Assembly: GCF_002929505.1 (NCBI RefSeq)
Contig: NZ_PJJL01000054.1
Location: 2,284-59,741 of the forward strand
DNA from: Cryobacterium sp. Y57
Lineage (GTDB): Bacteria; Actinomycetota; Actinomycetes; Actinomycetales; Microbacteriaceae
DNA: 57,458 bases
Direction of reading: 5' to 3'
Shown: piece after piece, positions 33,706-40,977 of the stretch
Position numbering within the stretch: the first letter of the stretch is position 1
How the letters are laid out: every line of letters begins with the position of its first letter
Notes under the pieces: model-generated
The model's database searches: none
What the model was told of the DNA's origin: nothing
What the model saw: the letters and a program-made list of their open reading frames with translations, nothing else
Position numbers and translations under genes: made by a program

Positions 33706-33787
33706 GGTGCACAGTCGTCGCGGTGCACAGTCGTCGGGGTGCAGGGTCGTCAGGGTGCAGGGTCGTCAGGGTCGTCAGGGTGCAGGG
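33706..33787 (+). repeat. 16-bp tandem repeat, four units plus partial
   Basis: Four head-to-tail units of 16 bp start with GGTGCA: 33706-33721, 33722-33737, 33738-33753 and 33754-33769. The last two are identical (GGTGCAGGGTCGTCAG), and the first two share GGTGCACAGTCGTC. Then come a 9-bp partial unit (33770-33778) and GGTGCAGGG (33779-33787). The stretch from 33667 to about 34100 has no convincing gene. Towards 33900-34080 it becomes AT-richer and may hold the promoter of the HNH gene. Confidence 0.85.
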
Positions 33788-34352
33788 AGACCACGAGCCA
33801 ACTCAGTGACGATGACCGTTGCGGTCATTCATCGGTGGCGGAGAATTGGCTGTGTCGAGCCGTGGGGCCGGCGAAATTGTTCGGGGGCTTAATTCTGACG
33901 AAGAATCGTTTATGACTTCGATAGAAGCCAGACCGCCGCGGCGGTGAATCACGAGGGCTGGCCAAGGGAATACCATGCAGAATTAGCAGCTACCATCGCG
34001 AATTTGCATCGATCGCCCCAATTTGGAACCTGGAATACTTCTGAGGTTTTCTCGTTTTTGTGTTCGATTCGCGGTAAAATGGTGCAAAGGAGGCAATGGC
34101 GCCCATGTTCATGGAAAACCCGAGTGAGTCCAGTTCACACCCGTGATTGTGGCGGTGGAGCAGGCTCGGGAGATTCTATTGGCGGCGTTGCGTGGTGTGT
34201 CGTTCGGGCTGCTCGGTGATGAAGAATCGCTGACCGTGCTGCTCGCGCTGGAAAGTGTGGGCCGGGTGCTCGATGGTGCCCGGGTGCTTTCCACCACAGA
34301 TGTGCTGCGCCGGTCCGTGTATTTCGATGCTGCCGCGGCCCAGAGCGCCGCT

Positions 34353-34420
34353 GCTCAGGTATCTACTGCTCAGGTATCTACTGCTCAGGCATCTACCGCT
34401 CAGGCATCTACCGCTCAGGC
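34353..34420 (+). repeat. 15-bp in-frame tandem repeat in the HNH gene
   Basis: Four 15-bp units (34353-34367, 34368-34382, 34383-34397, 34398-34412) plus a partial one, of the form GCTCAGGTATCTACT or GCTCAGGCATCTACC. They encode a repeated AQVST/AQAST pentapeptide within the DUF222 region. Length change by slippage would keep the frame. Confidence 0.85.
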
Positions 34421-35656
34421 CGCGCCGACGCTGGCCCGTCGCCTCGGCTGTCGCAGCGGCGTAGACCTGATCTGCACCCTCGCCCGGCTGTCCCGAGCCG
34501 AGGTTCGCCAGCGGTCCGCGCTCGGCGAGAAAGCCGGCCAGCGGATGCTCCTCGGCCGCCCCCCACCTACCCCGTTCTCGGTGAAGCACTGCAGTGTGGG
34601 AAACTCGGGCTCGAGCAGGCGCGCGTGATCGTGTCGGTGCTCGACGGCCTGCGATCCTCCGTCCTGGTGGAGGATCTCGACCGGGTGGAACGTTCCTTGG
34701 TCGCCAGCGGCTCCGGCGCGATCGCCCCTGAAACCGAGGGGCTTCCCGGTGCCGGTATCGCGTTCGCGCCGGAGTTGCTGCGGCAGCAGGGCATCCAATG
34801 GAAGGCCCGCCTCGCCCCCGACGGCACCGCGCCCGGCGAAACCCCGCCCGAGCGGCGCAGCTGGCTGACCTTCGGTAACCTCAGTAACGGCGGCTACAGC
34901 CTAAACGGCTGGTTCACCACCCTCGATCGAGCCATTGTCAGCAACGTCTTCGACGCTTTCCTCTCCGCCGCGGCGGCCAACCCGGTCCCCGGGGCCGAAA
35001 ACACCGCGACCCCGGTTCCCGGCACGACCCGAGTCTTCGACAGCACTCCGCGTGCCCGGGTCGCGTTTCGTGAAACCGAAAGCAACGACAAGCCAGCTTC
35101 GGAAACGAGCGTCGAGGTCGTCGCGGCCGGCGAAGTCGGCGAGGTCGGCGACAGGCTGGGCAGCGACCCACCCGACCCGCTCAGTTTCGACCCGCCGAGT
35201 CCAGACGTGCACGATCCGTGCCCGCAGCAACCCGACGACACCCGCTCGCGCAGCGAAAAACAGGCTGGCATCCTCCGCGCAGTGTTCGAAGCCGCCGCAC
35301 GGCACCCGGGTGCCCCGACCATGGGCGGCGCGGCGCCCACCGTGCTCGTGCGCATCAACATCAACGACCTCCTCACTGGCCGCGGCGCCGGCTGGATCGG
35401 CGGCATCGACGGACCGCTCACCACCACCCAGGTCGACGAATTGATCTGCGCCGGCGGGTATCAACCGGTGCTGTTCGGCCACAACGGCAAGATCCTGCAC
35501 CTCGGCACCAGTAACCGATTCTTCACCGCCCAGCAACGCCGAGCGTTGGCTGTCCGGGACGGCGGCTGCGTCATCCCCGGCTGCACCGTGCCACCCCAGC
35601 TCACCCAGGTACACCACCTGAAACCATGGCGTGAGGGTGGCCGCACCGATATCGAC

Positions 35657-35660
35657 AACG
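35657..35660. other. attL core (AACG)
   Basis: Left junction: HNH gene sequence up to GATATCGACAACG, then element DNA starting GCAAAAATCGTC. The 4-bp AACG is repeated at 39558-39561. The crossover lies within these bases; serine integrases exchange at a central dinucleotide, so AA, AC or CG are the possibilities. Confidence 0.75.
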
Positions 35661-35745
35661 GCAAAAATCGTCAATACGACCTCACCCCACTTGACGGTAG
35701 AGTGCAGGTAATTCGCCATTTGGTTGGCATTGGTTGGGGGCACCA

Positions 35746-36837
35746 TTGGACACGTTGGAATTACAGGATGACTATGAGACGAAAATTGGCCGGTACAAGG
35801 CTTTTGGTCCGGTTACGGAGTCCATCGTCGAGCAGATGTTGCTGGCCGCCAACATCCCCATTCACACAATCTCAAGTCGCGTAAAAACCAAGTCAAGCGC
35901 TGTCACGAAGGGCACTCGTCAAGGTGCAAGATTGGCGGGTATAGAAGGATTGCATGACCTTTTGGGTCTCCGGATAATCACATATTTTGCTGATCAAGTG
36001 GACCTCGTAGGCTTAGAAATAGAGGAGCATTTTGCCGTAGACGAGACTTATTCGGTAGATAAGCGTACGCTGCTGGATCCCGATCGCTTCGGGTACCTCT
36101 CGCTTCACTACGTTGTTTCCTTAAACAGCGCACGAATTCAACTCCCGGAATACGCTCGATATGCGGGACTAAAGTTCGAGATACAGATCCGATCAATCTT
36201 GCAACATACGTGGGCCGAGATAGAACACGACCTCGGGTATAAGTCACCGGATGCCATCCCACAACCGCTGCGTCGTCGATTTTCCAGATTAGCTGGACTT
36301 CTTGAACTCGCGGATGAGGAATTCAAAAGCATCAGGAATGCTGCAATCAAGTACGCAGAAGACGTCACGAAAAGGATTCAAGGTGGTGGGGATGCCGAGA
36401 TCAACCAAGAATCGATCATGGCATTTGTTCAAGAAGACTCCGCGATGAACGACCTGGACACGAGTATTTCAACCCAGTACGGAGCCCCTCTCGAATCGAT
36501 TACACCGAGATTCGCTGGGGCGCGGGCCCAAGAGCTAATCCGATTTGGCTATAAGACCCTCGGTGACGTTCGAGAGGCTCTCGAACAGCATTCCGCGGCA
36601 GTCAGCACAGTGGCGGTTGATTGGCTCAACCTGCCAGATACTAGCGGCGAGCGGGGGGACTGCGAACGATTCGCCAGCTTTTCAGGTGGCATCGGTCTCT
36701 TCTACCTGTATCTGTACAGAGTGGCTTCGCGAGATGGATCATTCGGTTTGGTGCGGGATGAACTATCCCCGGCCACCTCCGAGGACGACCAAGTCTTCCT
36801 CGACATGTGCGCGCGCGCAGCGCGCCGCTTTACTTGA
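35746..36837 (+). CDS. RelA/SpoT-domain nucleotide pyrophosphokinase, element cargo
   Basis: About 363 residues. The synthetase domain is complete: SSRVKTKSSAVTKGTR (R-x-K ATP motif, Arg45/Lys47), DLLGLRIITYF with Asp71 and Arg76, GYLSLHYVV (residues 116-124; G-loop, Leu where many relatives have Arg) and EIQIRSILQHTWAEIEHDLGYK with Glu145. There is no HD hydrolase domain. Residues after about 230 form an unassigned C-terminal region. It could make (p)ppGpp or, like toxSAS/CapRel proteins, modify tRNA or make a toxic alarmone. The start is TTG 35746, with GGGGG 5-6 bases upstream; TTG 35734 is also possible. It is the first gene in the element, where cargo is expected. Confidence 0.8.
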   Translation: MDTLELQDDYETKIGRYKAFGPVTESIVEQMLLAANIPIHTISSRVKTKSSAVTKGTRQGARLAGIEGLHDLLGLRIITYFADQVDLVGLEIEEHFAVDETYSVDKRTLLDPDRFGYLSLHYVVSLNSARIQLPEYARYAGLKFEIQIRSILQHTWAEIEHDLGYKSPDAIPQPLRRRFSRLAGLLELADEEFKSIRNAAIKYAEDVTKRIQGGGDAEINQESIMAFVQEDSAMNDLDTSISTQYGAPLESITPRFAGARAQELIRFGYKTLGDVREALEQHSAAVSTVAVDWLNLPDTSGERGDCERFASFSGGIGLFYLYLYRVASRDGSFGLVRDELSPATSEDDQVFLDMCARAARRFT

Positions 36838-36880
36838 ATAAGCAACATAACTCGGAACAGAAAAACAAACCTGATGGCAA

Positions 36881-36909
36881 GGGCTAGAGGCCCGCAGGGC
36901 CACTAGCCC
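36881..36909. other. strong nested hairpin, terminator or replication origin element
   Basis: GGGCTAG-a-GGCCC-GCA-GGGCC-a-CTAGCCC: 7 and 5 bp of perfect pairing around a 3-base loop. It lies 44 bases after the RelA/SpoT gene and 175 bases before the HUH replication gene. It may end transcription of the cargo gene. Its place and extruding shape also suit an origin for rolling-circle nicking. Confidence 0.6.
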
Positions 36910-37029
36910 GCGGCAGAACCACGGTGCTTAAGGTTGGGGTTTGCTGTGGGAATGACAAGGTCGTCGTTTGGTCTGCTAGACATGGGTTTGCAGATACCGC
37001 CTTGGGGCGAGTAGCGGAATAAACGGGTG

Positions 37030-37082
37030 CCTCCGAGGAGCCTGCCGCATAAACCAATTTGTAGAGGGACCCTACTCGGAGG
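37030..37082 (+). promoter_or_regulatory. inverted repeat covering the rep ribosome binding site
   Basis: CCTCCGAG (37030-37037) pairs with CTCGGAGG (37075-37082), a perfect 8-bp stem with a 37-base loop. The right arm contains GGAGG immediately before the TTG start of the replication gene. In RNA the stem would hide the ribosome binding site, a simple way to hold replication-protein expression low. Confidence 0.5.
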
Positions 37083-37084
37083 GG

Positions 37085-37963
37085 TTGAGCGACGCCATAG
37101 GTCAGGCGCCCATCGCTCGTTGGGCAGCAGCTTATGGATGTGACCTTCCATATTTCGCTGCCATCGAGAAGGTCCACTTGCCTACTGTTTTCACTGACCC
37201 ACTTCCACGTCTCAACCCGTTGCGTCGCTCCGGCCCGCGGTGGACGTTTTCGCTCTACGTCGATGCGCACGAGGGCGGCGGGACGATCATCTCAGCCAGC
37301 CGTCGCACGCCTGAGTACGTGGCCCGCGGCTTCGCGGCGGATCCGGAGCGGGCGGCCATTGAAGCTGGCCGACGTGCCCGCGCTCGTCTACGCCGCTATT
37401 GCGCTGCCAATCGGCTGAACCGACTCGGAACGCTCACCTATCGCGGCGACGGATGCCATGATCCCGAAGTCGTTCGGGAACATCTGGGCGAATTCTTTCG
37501 TTCCCTCCGCACCCAGCTCGGCGGCGAGGCGTTCCCGTATGTGTGGGTACCGGAGTGGCACAAGACCGGGCACGGATTGCATGCCCATTTCGCGGTCGGT
37601 CGATTCGTCCAGAGGAAATTGATCGAGCAAGCCTGGGGGCACGGGTTCGTGCACATAAAGCTCCTGGGGAACCTGCCGGTCGGTTCGGGGTCTCTATCCG
37701 AAGCGAGGGTCGCCGCTGGCTACCTGTCAAAGTACGTGGCCAAAACGTTCACTGACCCGGACGCTCGCGTGTTGGGCCTACACCGCTATGACGTCGGGCA
37801 AGGGTTCCAACCACAACCGGTCGTTGTGACGGGCGATTCTGCAACCGATGTACTCGCTCAGGTATCGAGCATTTTTGGGGGCGAGCCGTCCTCCCAATGG
37901 TCATCGTCCACGGTGGAGGACTGGAAAGCTCCCCCGGCTATTTGGGCGCAGTGGGGCCGATGA
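37085..37963 (+). CDS. rolling-circle-type (HUH) replication protein
   Basis: About 292 residues. The HUH metal motif is HGLHAHFAV (His166, His168) and the tyrosine motif is GYLSKYVAK (Tyr213, Tyr217). This order, HUH then Y, is that of Rep/relaxase-type nicking enzymes such as actinobacterial rolling-circle Rep proteins. It would nick one strand at the element origin and start displacement replication of the excised circle. TTG 37085 follows GGAGGGG so closely that the true start could be slightly downstream. Its stop overlaps the next small ORF by 4 bases. Confidence 0.78.
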   Translation: MSDAIGQAPIARWAAAYGCDLPYFAAIEKVHLPTVFTDPLPRLNPLRRSGPRWTFSLYVDAHEGGGTIISASRRTPEYVARGFAADPERAAIEAGRRARARLRRYCAANRLNRLGTLTYRGDGCHDPEVVREHLGEFFRSLRTQLGGEAFPYVWVPEWHKTGHGLHAHFAVGRFVQRKLIEQAWGHGFVHIKLLGNLPVGSGSLSEARVAAGYLSKYVAKTFTDPDARVLGLHRYDVGQGFQPQPVVVTGDSATDVLAQVSSIFGGEPSSQWSSSTVEDWKAPPAIWAQWGR

Positions 37964-38151
37964 GCGTCGATCGTGAAGCTCTCAAGGTGTGGCTTGAAGC
38001 GTCTTGTCTGGCCCAGGGAGTGCCCGTGGTGGTCACCGATGCCGGGGTTGTTGCCCAGTTGGGCGTCCTGATGAGGGGTCGGGATGCTGCGGGAGCGCCG
38101 CGGAGCGGCGACCGCAGCCCCCCGGCGCTCACAGCCGCCAAGTTGCAATGA
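37960..38151 (+). CDS. small element protein, function unknown
   Basis: A 63-residue protein, MSVDREALKVWLEASCLAQG then VPVVVTDAGVVAQLGVLM, with a basic, low-complexity tail. The front part may fold as two or three short helices, with an arrangement that could bind DNA, as an excisionase or copy-control protein would, but no family is recognised. It overlaps the rep stop as ATGA and is thus translationally coupled to it. It is convergent with the integrase gene, the ends overlapping by 23 bases. Coding is supported by coupling and codon usage rather than homology. Confidence 0.55.
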   Translation: MSVDREALKVWLEASCLAQGVPVVVTDAGVVAQLGVLMRGRDAAGAPRSGDRSPPALTAAKLQ

Positions 38152-39532
38152 TTCGGTTCGGGTCCACTGTGGAGCGTCCGGAGCTGGTCTTTGGCGTGAT
38201 GGTGGCGTAGTCGAGGACGGCGGCGACGATCGCTGCCTGCCTGGTGAGATTCAAGGACTCCCAGCTTGTGCGGAGTTCTTCACCGTGGCCAACAACGCCG
38301 TCGAGAGTGTTGGTGCCCGTGAGCTGCGCCAGTTGCCGATCGGTGTTGAATATCCGAGTCTGCAGTGGTTCACGGGCGGCTTTCCACTCCTCCGTGGAGA
38401 TGACTTTGGCCGACCACAGCTCAGCAAGTTCCTTCGCCTGCGCTCGGTCTGCTTCTAAGGAAGCCAGAAGCGCAGCGTGGCGCTCGTCGGAGGCGACTCG
38501 TCCTGCGAGGGCATCCGTCATCGCGGGACTGTCCACGCGCAGAAGCACGGCTTCCGCGAGCCATTCCTCGACCGGCGCTGCGACGATGGTCAACTTCCCG
38601 CAGCCGCCGTGGTCGGGTCCGGACATACATACGTAGCGGCGGGTGTCCTGGCGTGCGGCGCTGAAAAGCTTGTTCCCGCATTTGCCACAGCGCAGAAGGC
38701 CCGACAGCAGATAGCGGCGGGGGGCGCGTCGTCCCGTGACCTTCTTTCGGGCGAACATCGCCACCAGTTGTTCGTGTGTGGCCGGCGTTATGATGGCCGG
38801 CCATACCGCCGTGGCGACGACCTCACCGTTGTGAGCCCGCAGTCCAGCGATTCTGGGATTGGTAAGCGTCTGGCGGAGTGCGCTCGTCCGCCACGGCATC
38901 CCCGCCACTGAGGACACACCCTCCTCCTGCAACCAACTCGTCAGCGACATCAACGACTCGCCCGCAAGGTAACGCCCCGCGAGGATGCGGACCACGACAG
39001 CTTCGGATTCGACGACAGTCAATTGGTCGCGCTCGTACCCGAACGGGCGAAGATTCCCCCCGTTGGGCTTTCCAGCCTCGGCTGTTTCGCGGGCCTTGCG
39101 CTTCTGCCGTTCCGACTTCCGGCCCGACTCTTTCGCGGCAACGGCGGCGAGGATGCGCGCCATGAACATGCCGTCGTCATTGCCGAGATTGATGTCGGCT
39201 GTGACGGTGGCAAATTGCTGCACCCCAGCGGATTCGCAGATTTGCACGAACTCTTCGAGTTCGATCGGGCGGCGGGTCAACCGGTCGGTGTTGTAGACGA
39301 TCACCGCGTCACGCTGTCCGGCGGCGATGTCCTCGAGCATCCGCTCATAGGATGGGCGACGCTTGCCCTTGTAGGCGGAGATGTCGTTGTCCACGTACTC
39401 CTCCGCGACAGTCCAGCCGCGGTCGGCGGCCAGTTGTCGGCAGTCCGCGAGCTGGCGCTCTACGCCCAAACCTTCGCCGGTAACATCGCGTGAGATGCGG
39501 GCGTAAATCGCTGCGTGAGCGCTCTTGGTCAT
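38129..39532 (-). CDS. large serine recombinase (integrase)
   Basis: A 467-residue recombinase. The resolvase domain begins AAIYARISRD with catalytic Ser14, followed by VDNDISAYKGKRRPSYERML, VYNTDRLTRRPIELE and the NDDGMFMARILAAVAAKES helix. A recombinase domain (KPNGGNLRPFGYERDQ, TNPRIAGLRAHNG) and a zinc-ribbon (LLRCGKCGNKL, then RYVCMSGPDHGGCGKL) follow. A coiled-coil-like segment (residues about 350-420) completes the C-terminus. Such integrases join attP and attB without high homology and reverse with a directionality factor. The start codon is 26 bases from attR, the usual arrangement. The gene is complete, so the element may still be mobile. Confidence 0.95.
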   Translation of the reverse strand: MTKSAHAAIYARISRDVTGEGLGVERQLADCRQLAADRGWTVAEEYVDNDISAYKGKRRPSYERMLEDIAAGQRDAVIVYNTDRLTRRPIELEEFVQICESAGVQQFATVTADINLGNDDGMFMARILAAVAAKESGRKSERQKRKARETAEAGKPNGGNLRPFGYERDQLTVVESEAVVVRILAGRYLAGESLMSLTSWLQEEGVSSVAGMPWRTSALRQTLTNPRIAGLRAHNGEVVATAVWPAIITPATHEQLVAMFARKKVTGRRAPRRYLLSGLLRCGKCGNKLFSAARQDTRRYVCMSGPDHGGCGKLTIVAAPVEEWLAEAVLLRVDSPAMTDALAGRVASDERHAALLASLEADRAQAKELAELWSAKVISTEEWKAAREPLQTRIFNTDRQLAQLTGTNTLDGVVGHGEELRTSWESLNLTRQAAIVAAVLDYATITPKTSSGRSTVDPNRIIATWRL

Positions 39533-39557
39533 AAGGTCACATTAGCAACTGATCGTT

Positions 39558-39561
39558 AACG
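39558..39561. other. attR core (AACG)
   Basis: Right junction: element DNA ending CAACTGATCGTTAACG, then HNH sequence CGGTGCTGCTGTGT. It matches the AACG at 35657-35660. The predicted joined attB is GATATCGACAACG followed by CGGTGCTGCTG; the predicted attP joins GATCGTTAACG to GCAAAAATCG. Confidence 0.75.
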
Positions 39562-39740
39562 CGGTGCTGCTGTGTAACGCCGGCCATGCCAGCATCGAGA
39601 CCTCCGGCTGGGATATCGACATGCGAGACGGCCGACCCTGGATCCGCGGCCCCCTCGTCTTCGACCCCACCGAAACCTGGCGCCCCGCCGGCCAAAACCG
39701 CGCGGCCACATCCGTCGAAAAACCCACCTGGAACAAGTAA
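39558..39740 (+). pseudogene. DUF222/HNH endonuclease gene, 3' part
   Basis: The frame AAC GCG GTG CTG CTG TGT encodes NAVLLCNAGHASIETSGWDI followed by DMRDGRPWIRGPLVFDPTETWRP and ends at TAA 39738-39740. This is the end of the HNH domain (the position where relatives have VLLCWFHHRTIETSGW) and the usual C-terminal tail. It has no start codon of its own and continues exactly the frame cut at 35660. The second His pair of the nuclease site reads NAGHAS rather than W-x-HHR, so the uninterrupted protein may have had an altered active site. Confidence 0.85.
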
Positions 39741-39977
39741 CACCCTCACCTTGCTACTGCAGGCGAATCAAGCTCGCGCCGCCGTCACGGACGACGTTCC
39801 GAGGCTCTGACCTGGACACACGCTTGGCAGGGGTGGAGGTCCCGTTTGCTGATGTGGATGACACGTTCGGGATGGGCGGCCTTCGGCATGACGTCGATGC
39901 AGAATCCCTCGCACCGGATTCTGCTGCCGTGACCCCGCACGCCGCACCCACTCCTGAACCGGGAGAGCGCGAAAGAG

Positions 39978-40005
39978 CCCGGTAGAGCTACCCAATCGGG
40001 TTTTT
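39978..40005 (+). terminator. probable intrinsic terminator after the HNH gene
   Basis: CCC (39978-39980), inner hairpin GGTA-GAGC-TACC, then GGG (39998-40000), followed by TTTTT (40001-40005). The stem is interrupted but the T-run is clear. It ends plus-strand transcription before the convergent ribokinase gene. The 280 bases from 39741 to 40021 also hold an open stretch (about 39750-39985, +) reading LAGVEVPFADVDDTFGMGGL, possibly a gene remnant, which I cannot assign. Confidence 0.45.
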
Positions 40006-40021
40006 GTTGTGCGCTCGAGCG

Positions 40022-40939
40022 CTAGTGGAGGATTGCGTCAACCTCGGCTTGGGCGGGCATCGAGGTGGTGGCCCCGGCGCGGGTCACCGCGATCGAGGAC
40101 GCGATCGTGGCGTACCGCACGCTCTCGATCATCTGATCGGGCGTGATCGCGGTGCCGCGCACGTAACCGACCGCCAGGTGCGCCACGAGCGCTCCGACGA
40201 AGGTATCGCCCGCCGCAGTCGTATCGACCGCCGTCACCGGGCGAGCCGGGGCGAGGCCCAGGGCTTCGCCGTCGAAGGCCACGACCGATCCTTCCGAACC
40301 CAAAGTCACGATCGCCCAGGTGCCGCCGGCGCTGAGCACCTCCGCCGCACGAACCGGGTCGCTCTCCCCGGTGAGTTCGGCGGCTTCACCCTGGTTGGGC
40401 ACGACGAGGTCGACCGAGGCGAGAAAGCCGGGCGGCAGCGGCACCACCGGCGCCGGGGTCAGCACCGTGAACAGACCGGCCGCGCGAGCGAGCGCGAGTC
40501 CCTCGACCAATACCCGGGTCGGCAGCTCGCACTGCATGACCAGAAACGACGAATCGGCAACGACCGCGCGCTGCTCCACACTCAGAGTGGTGACGGTGGC
40601 GTTGGCTCCCGACACCACGACGATGGAATTCTCGCCGCTGTCCACGACGGAGATGTGGGCGGTGCCGGTGGGGGCATCCGCTGTGGCGAGTTCGGTAGAA
40701 CGGATGCCCTCGCTCACCAGCAGCGCGCGCAGCTCGGTTCCGTAGGCATCCGCTCCCACCGCTCCCAGAAAGGTCACGTCCGCGCCGAGTCGAGCGGCAG
40801 CAACCGCCTGATTCAGTCCCTTGCCGCCCGGGACCGTGCTGAAACCGGCCCCGAAGATCGTCTCACCGGGCAGGGGGAGGCGCGCCTGGCGTACGACGAG
40901 GTCCATATTGGCGCTTCCGAGTACCGCAATCGTGTTCAT
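40022..40939 (-). CDS. rbsK: ribokinase (PfkB family sugar kinase)
   Basis: A 305-residue carbohydrate kinase. The N-terminal PfkB signature is in GGKGLNQAVAAARLGADVTFLGAVGADAYG, and the C-terminal signature with the catalytic Asp is VTAVDTTAAGDTFVGALVAHLA. The first residues MNTIAVLGSANMDLVVR match ribokinases, which phosphorylate ribose for entry into the pentose phosphate pool and so towards PRPP. An open frame runs to 41107, but ATG 40939 gives the family N-terminus. No ribose transporter is adjacent. Other pentose or nucleoside substrates are possible. Confidence 0.88.
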   Translation of the reverse strand: MNTIAVLGSANMDLVVRQARLPLPGETIFGAGFSTVPGGKGLNQAVAAARLGADVTFLGAVGADAYGTELRALLVSEGIRSTELATADAPTGTAHISVVDSGENSIVVVSGANATVTTLSVEQRAVVADSSFLVMQCELPTRVLVEGLALARAAGLFTVLTPAPVVPLPPGFLASVDLVVPNQGEAAELTGESDPVRAAEVLSAGGTWAIVTLGSEGSVVAFDGEALGLAPARPVTAVDTTAAGDTFVGALVAHLAVGYVRGTAITPDQMIESVRYATIASSIAVTRAGATTSMPAQAEVDAILH

Positions 40940-40977
40940 AGAGCCAGTCTTCCATCTGTCCATGGGACAATGAGCGG

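Larger units (their letters stand above)
34105..35660 (+). pseudogene. DUF222/HNH endonuclease gene, 5' part, frameshifted and split by insertion
   Basis: This is the front part of a DUF222 protein with a C-terminal HNH nuclease domain. A good start is ATG 34105, with AAAGGAGG at 34086-34093, reading MFMENPSESSSHP before a stop. The gene resumes one frame over at GTG 34143 (VAVEQAREILLAALRGVSFG), suggesting one lost G. A second shift lies in the C-run at 34559-34564: adding one C restores GRPPTYPVLGEALQCGKLGL and joins the first frame to the long second one (VIVSVLDGLRSSVLVED through VRDGGCVIPGCTVPPQLTQVHHLKPW). The HNH motif is cut at TDIDN by the element at 35657. The rest of the domain is at 39558-39740. 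Confidence 0.85.
35657..39561. mobile_element. integrative element of about 3.9 kb inside an HNH gene
   Basis: The element contains, in order, a RelA/SpoT-domain gene, a strong hairpin, an HUH replication gene, a small coupled ORF and a large serine integrase on the other strand ending beside the right junction. Both edges carry AACG. Joining 35657-35660 directly to 39561 onward restores an uninterrupted HNH frame (DIDNAVLLCNAGHASIETSGW). This defines the insertion to within 4 bases. The cargo gene is visibly AT-richer than the flanks. The pattern is that of a small rolling-circle-type integrative element with one variable cargo slot. Confidence 0.88.

Noticed and set aside
33706..33787. CRISPR array
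   Set aside because: Units are 16 bp and contiguous with no spacers; a plain tandem repeat. No cas gene is present in the window.
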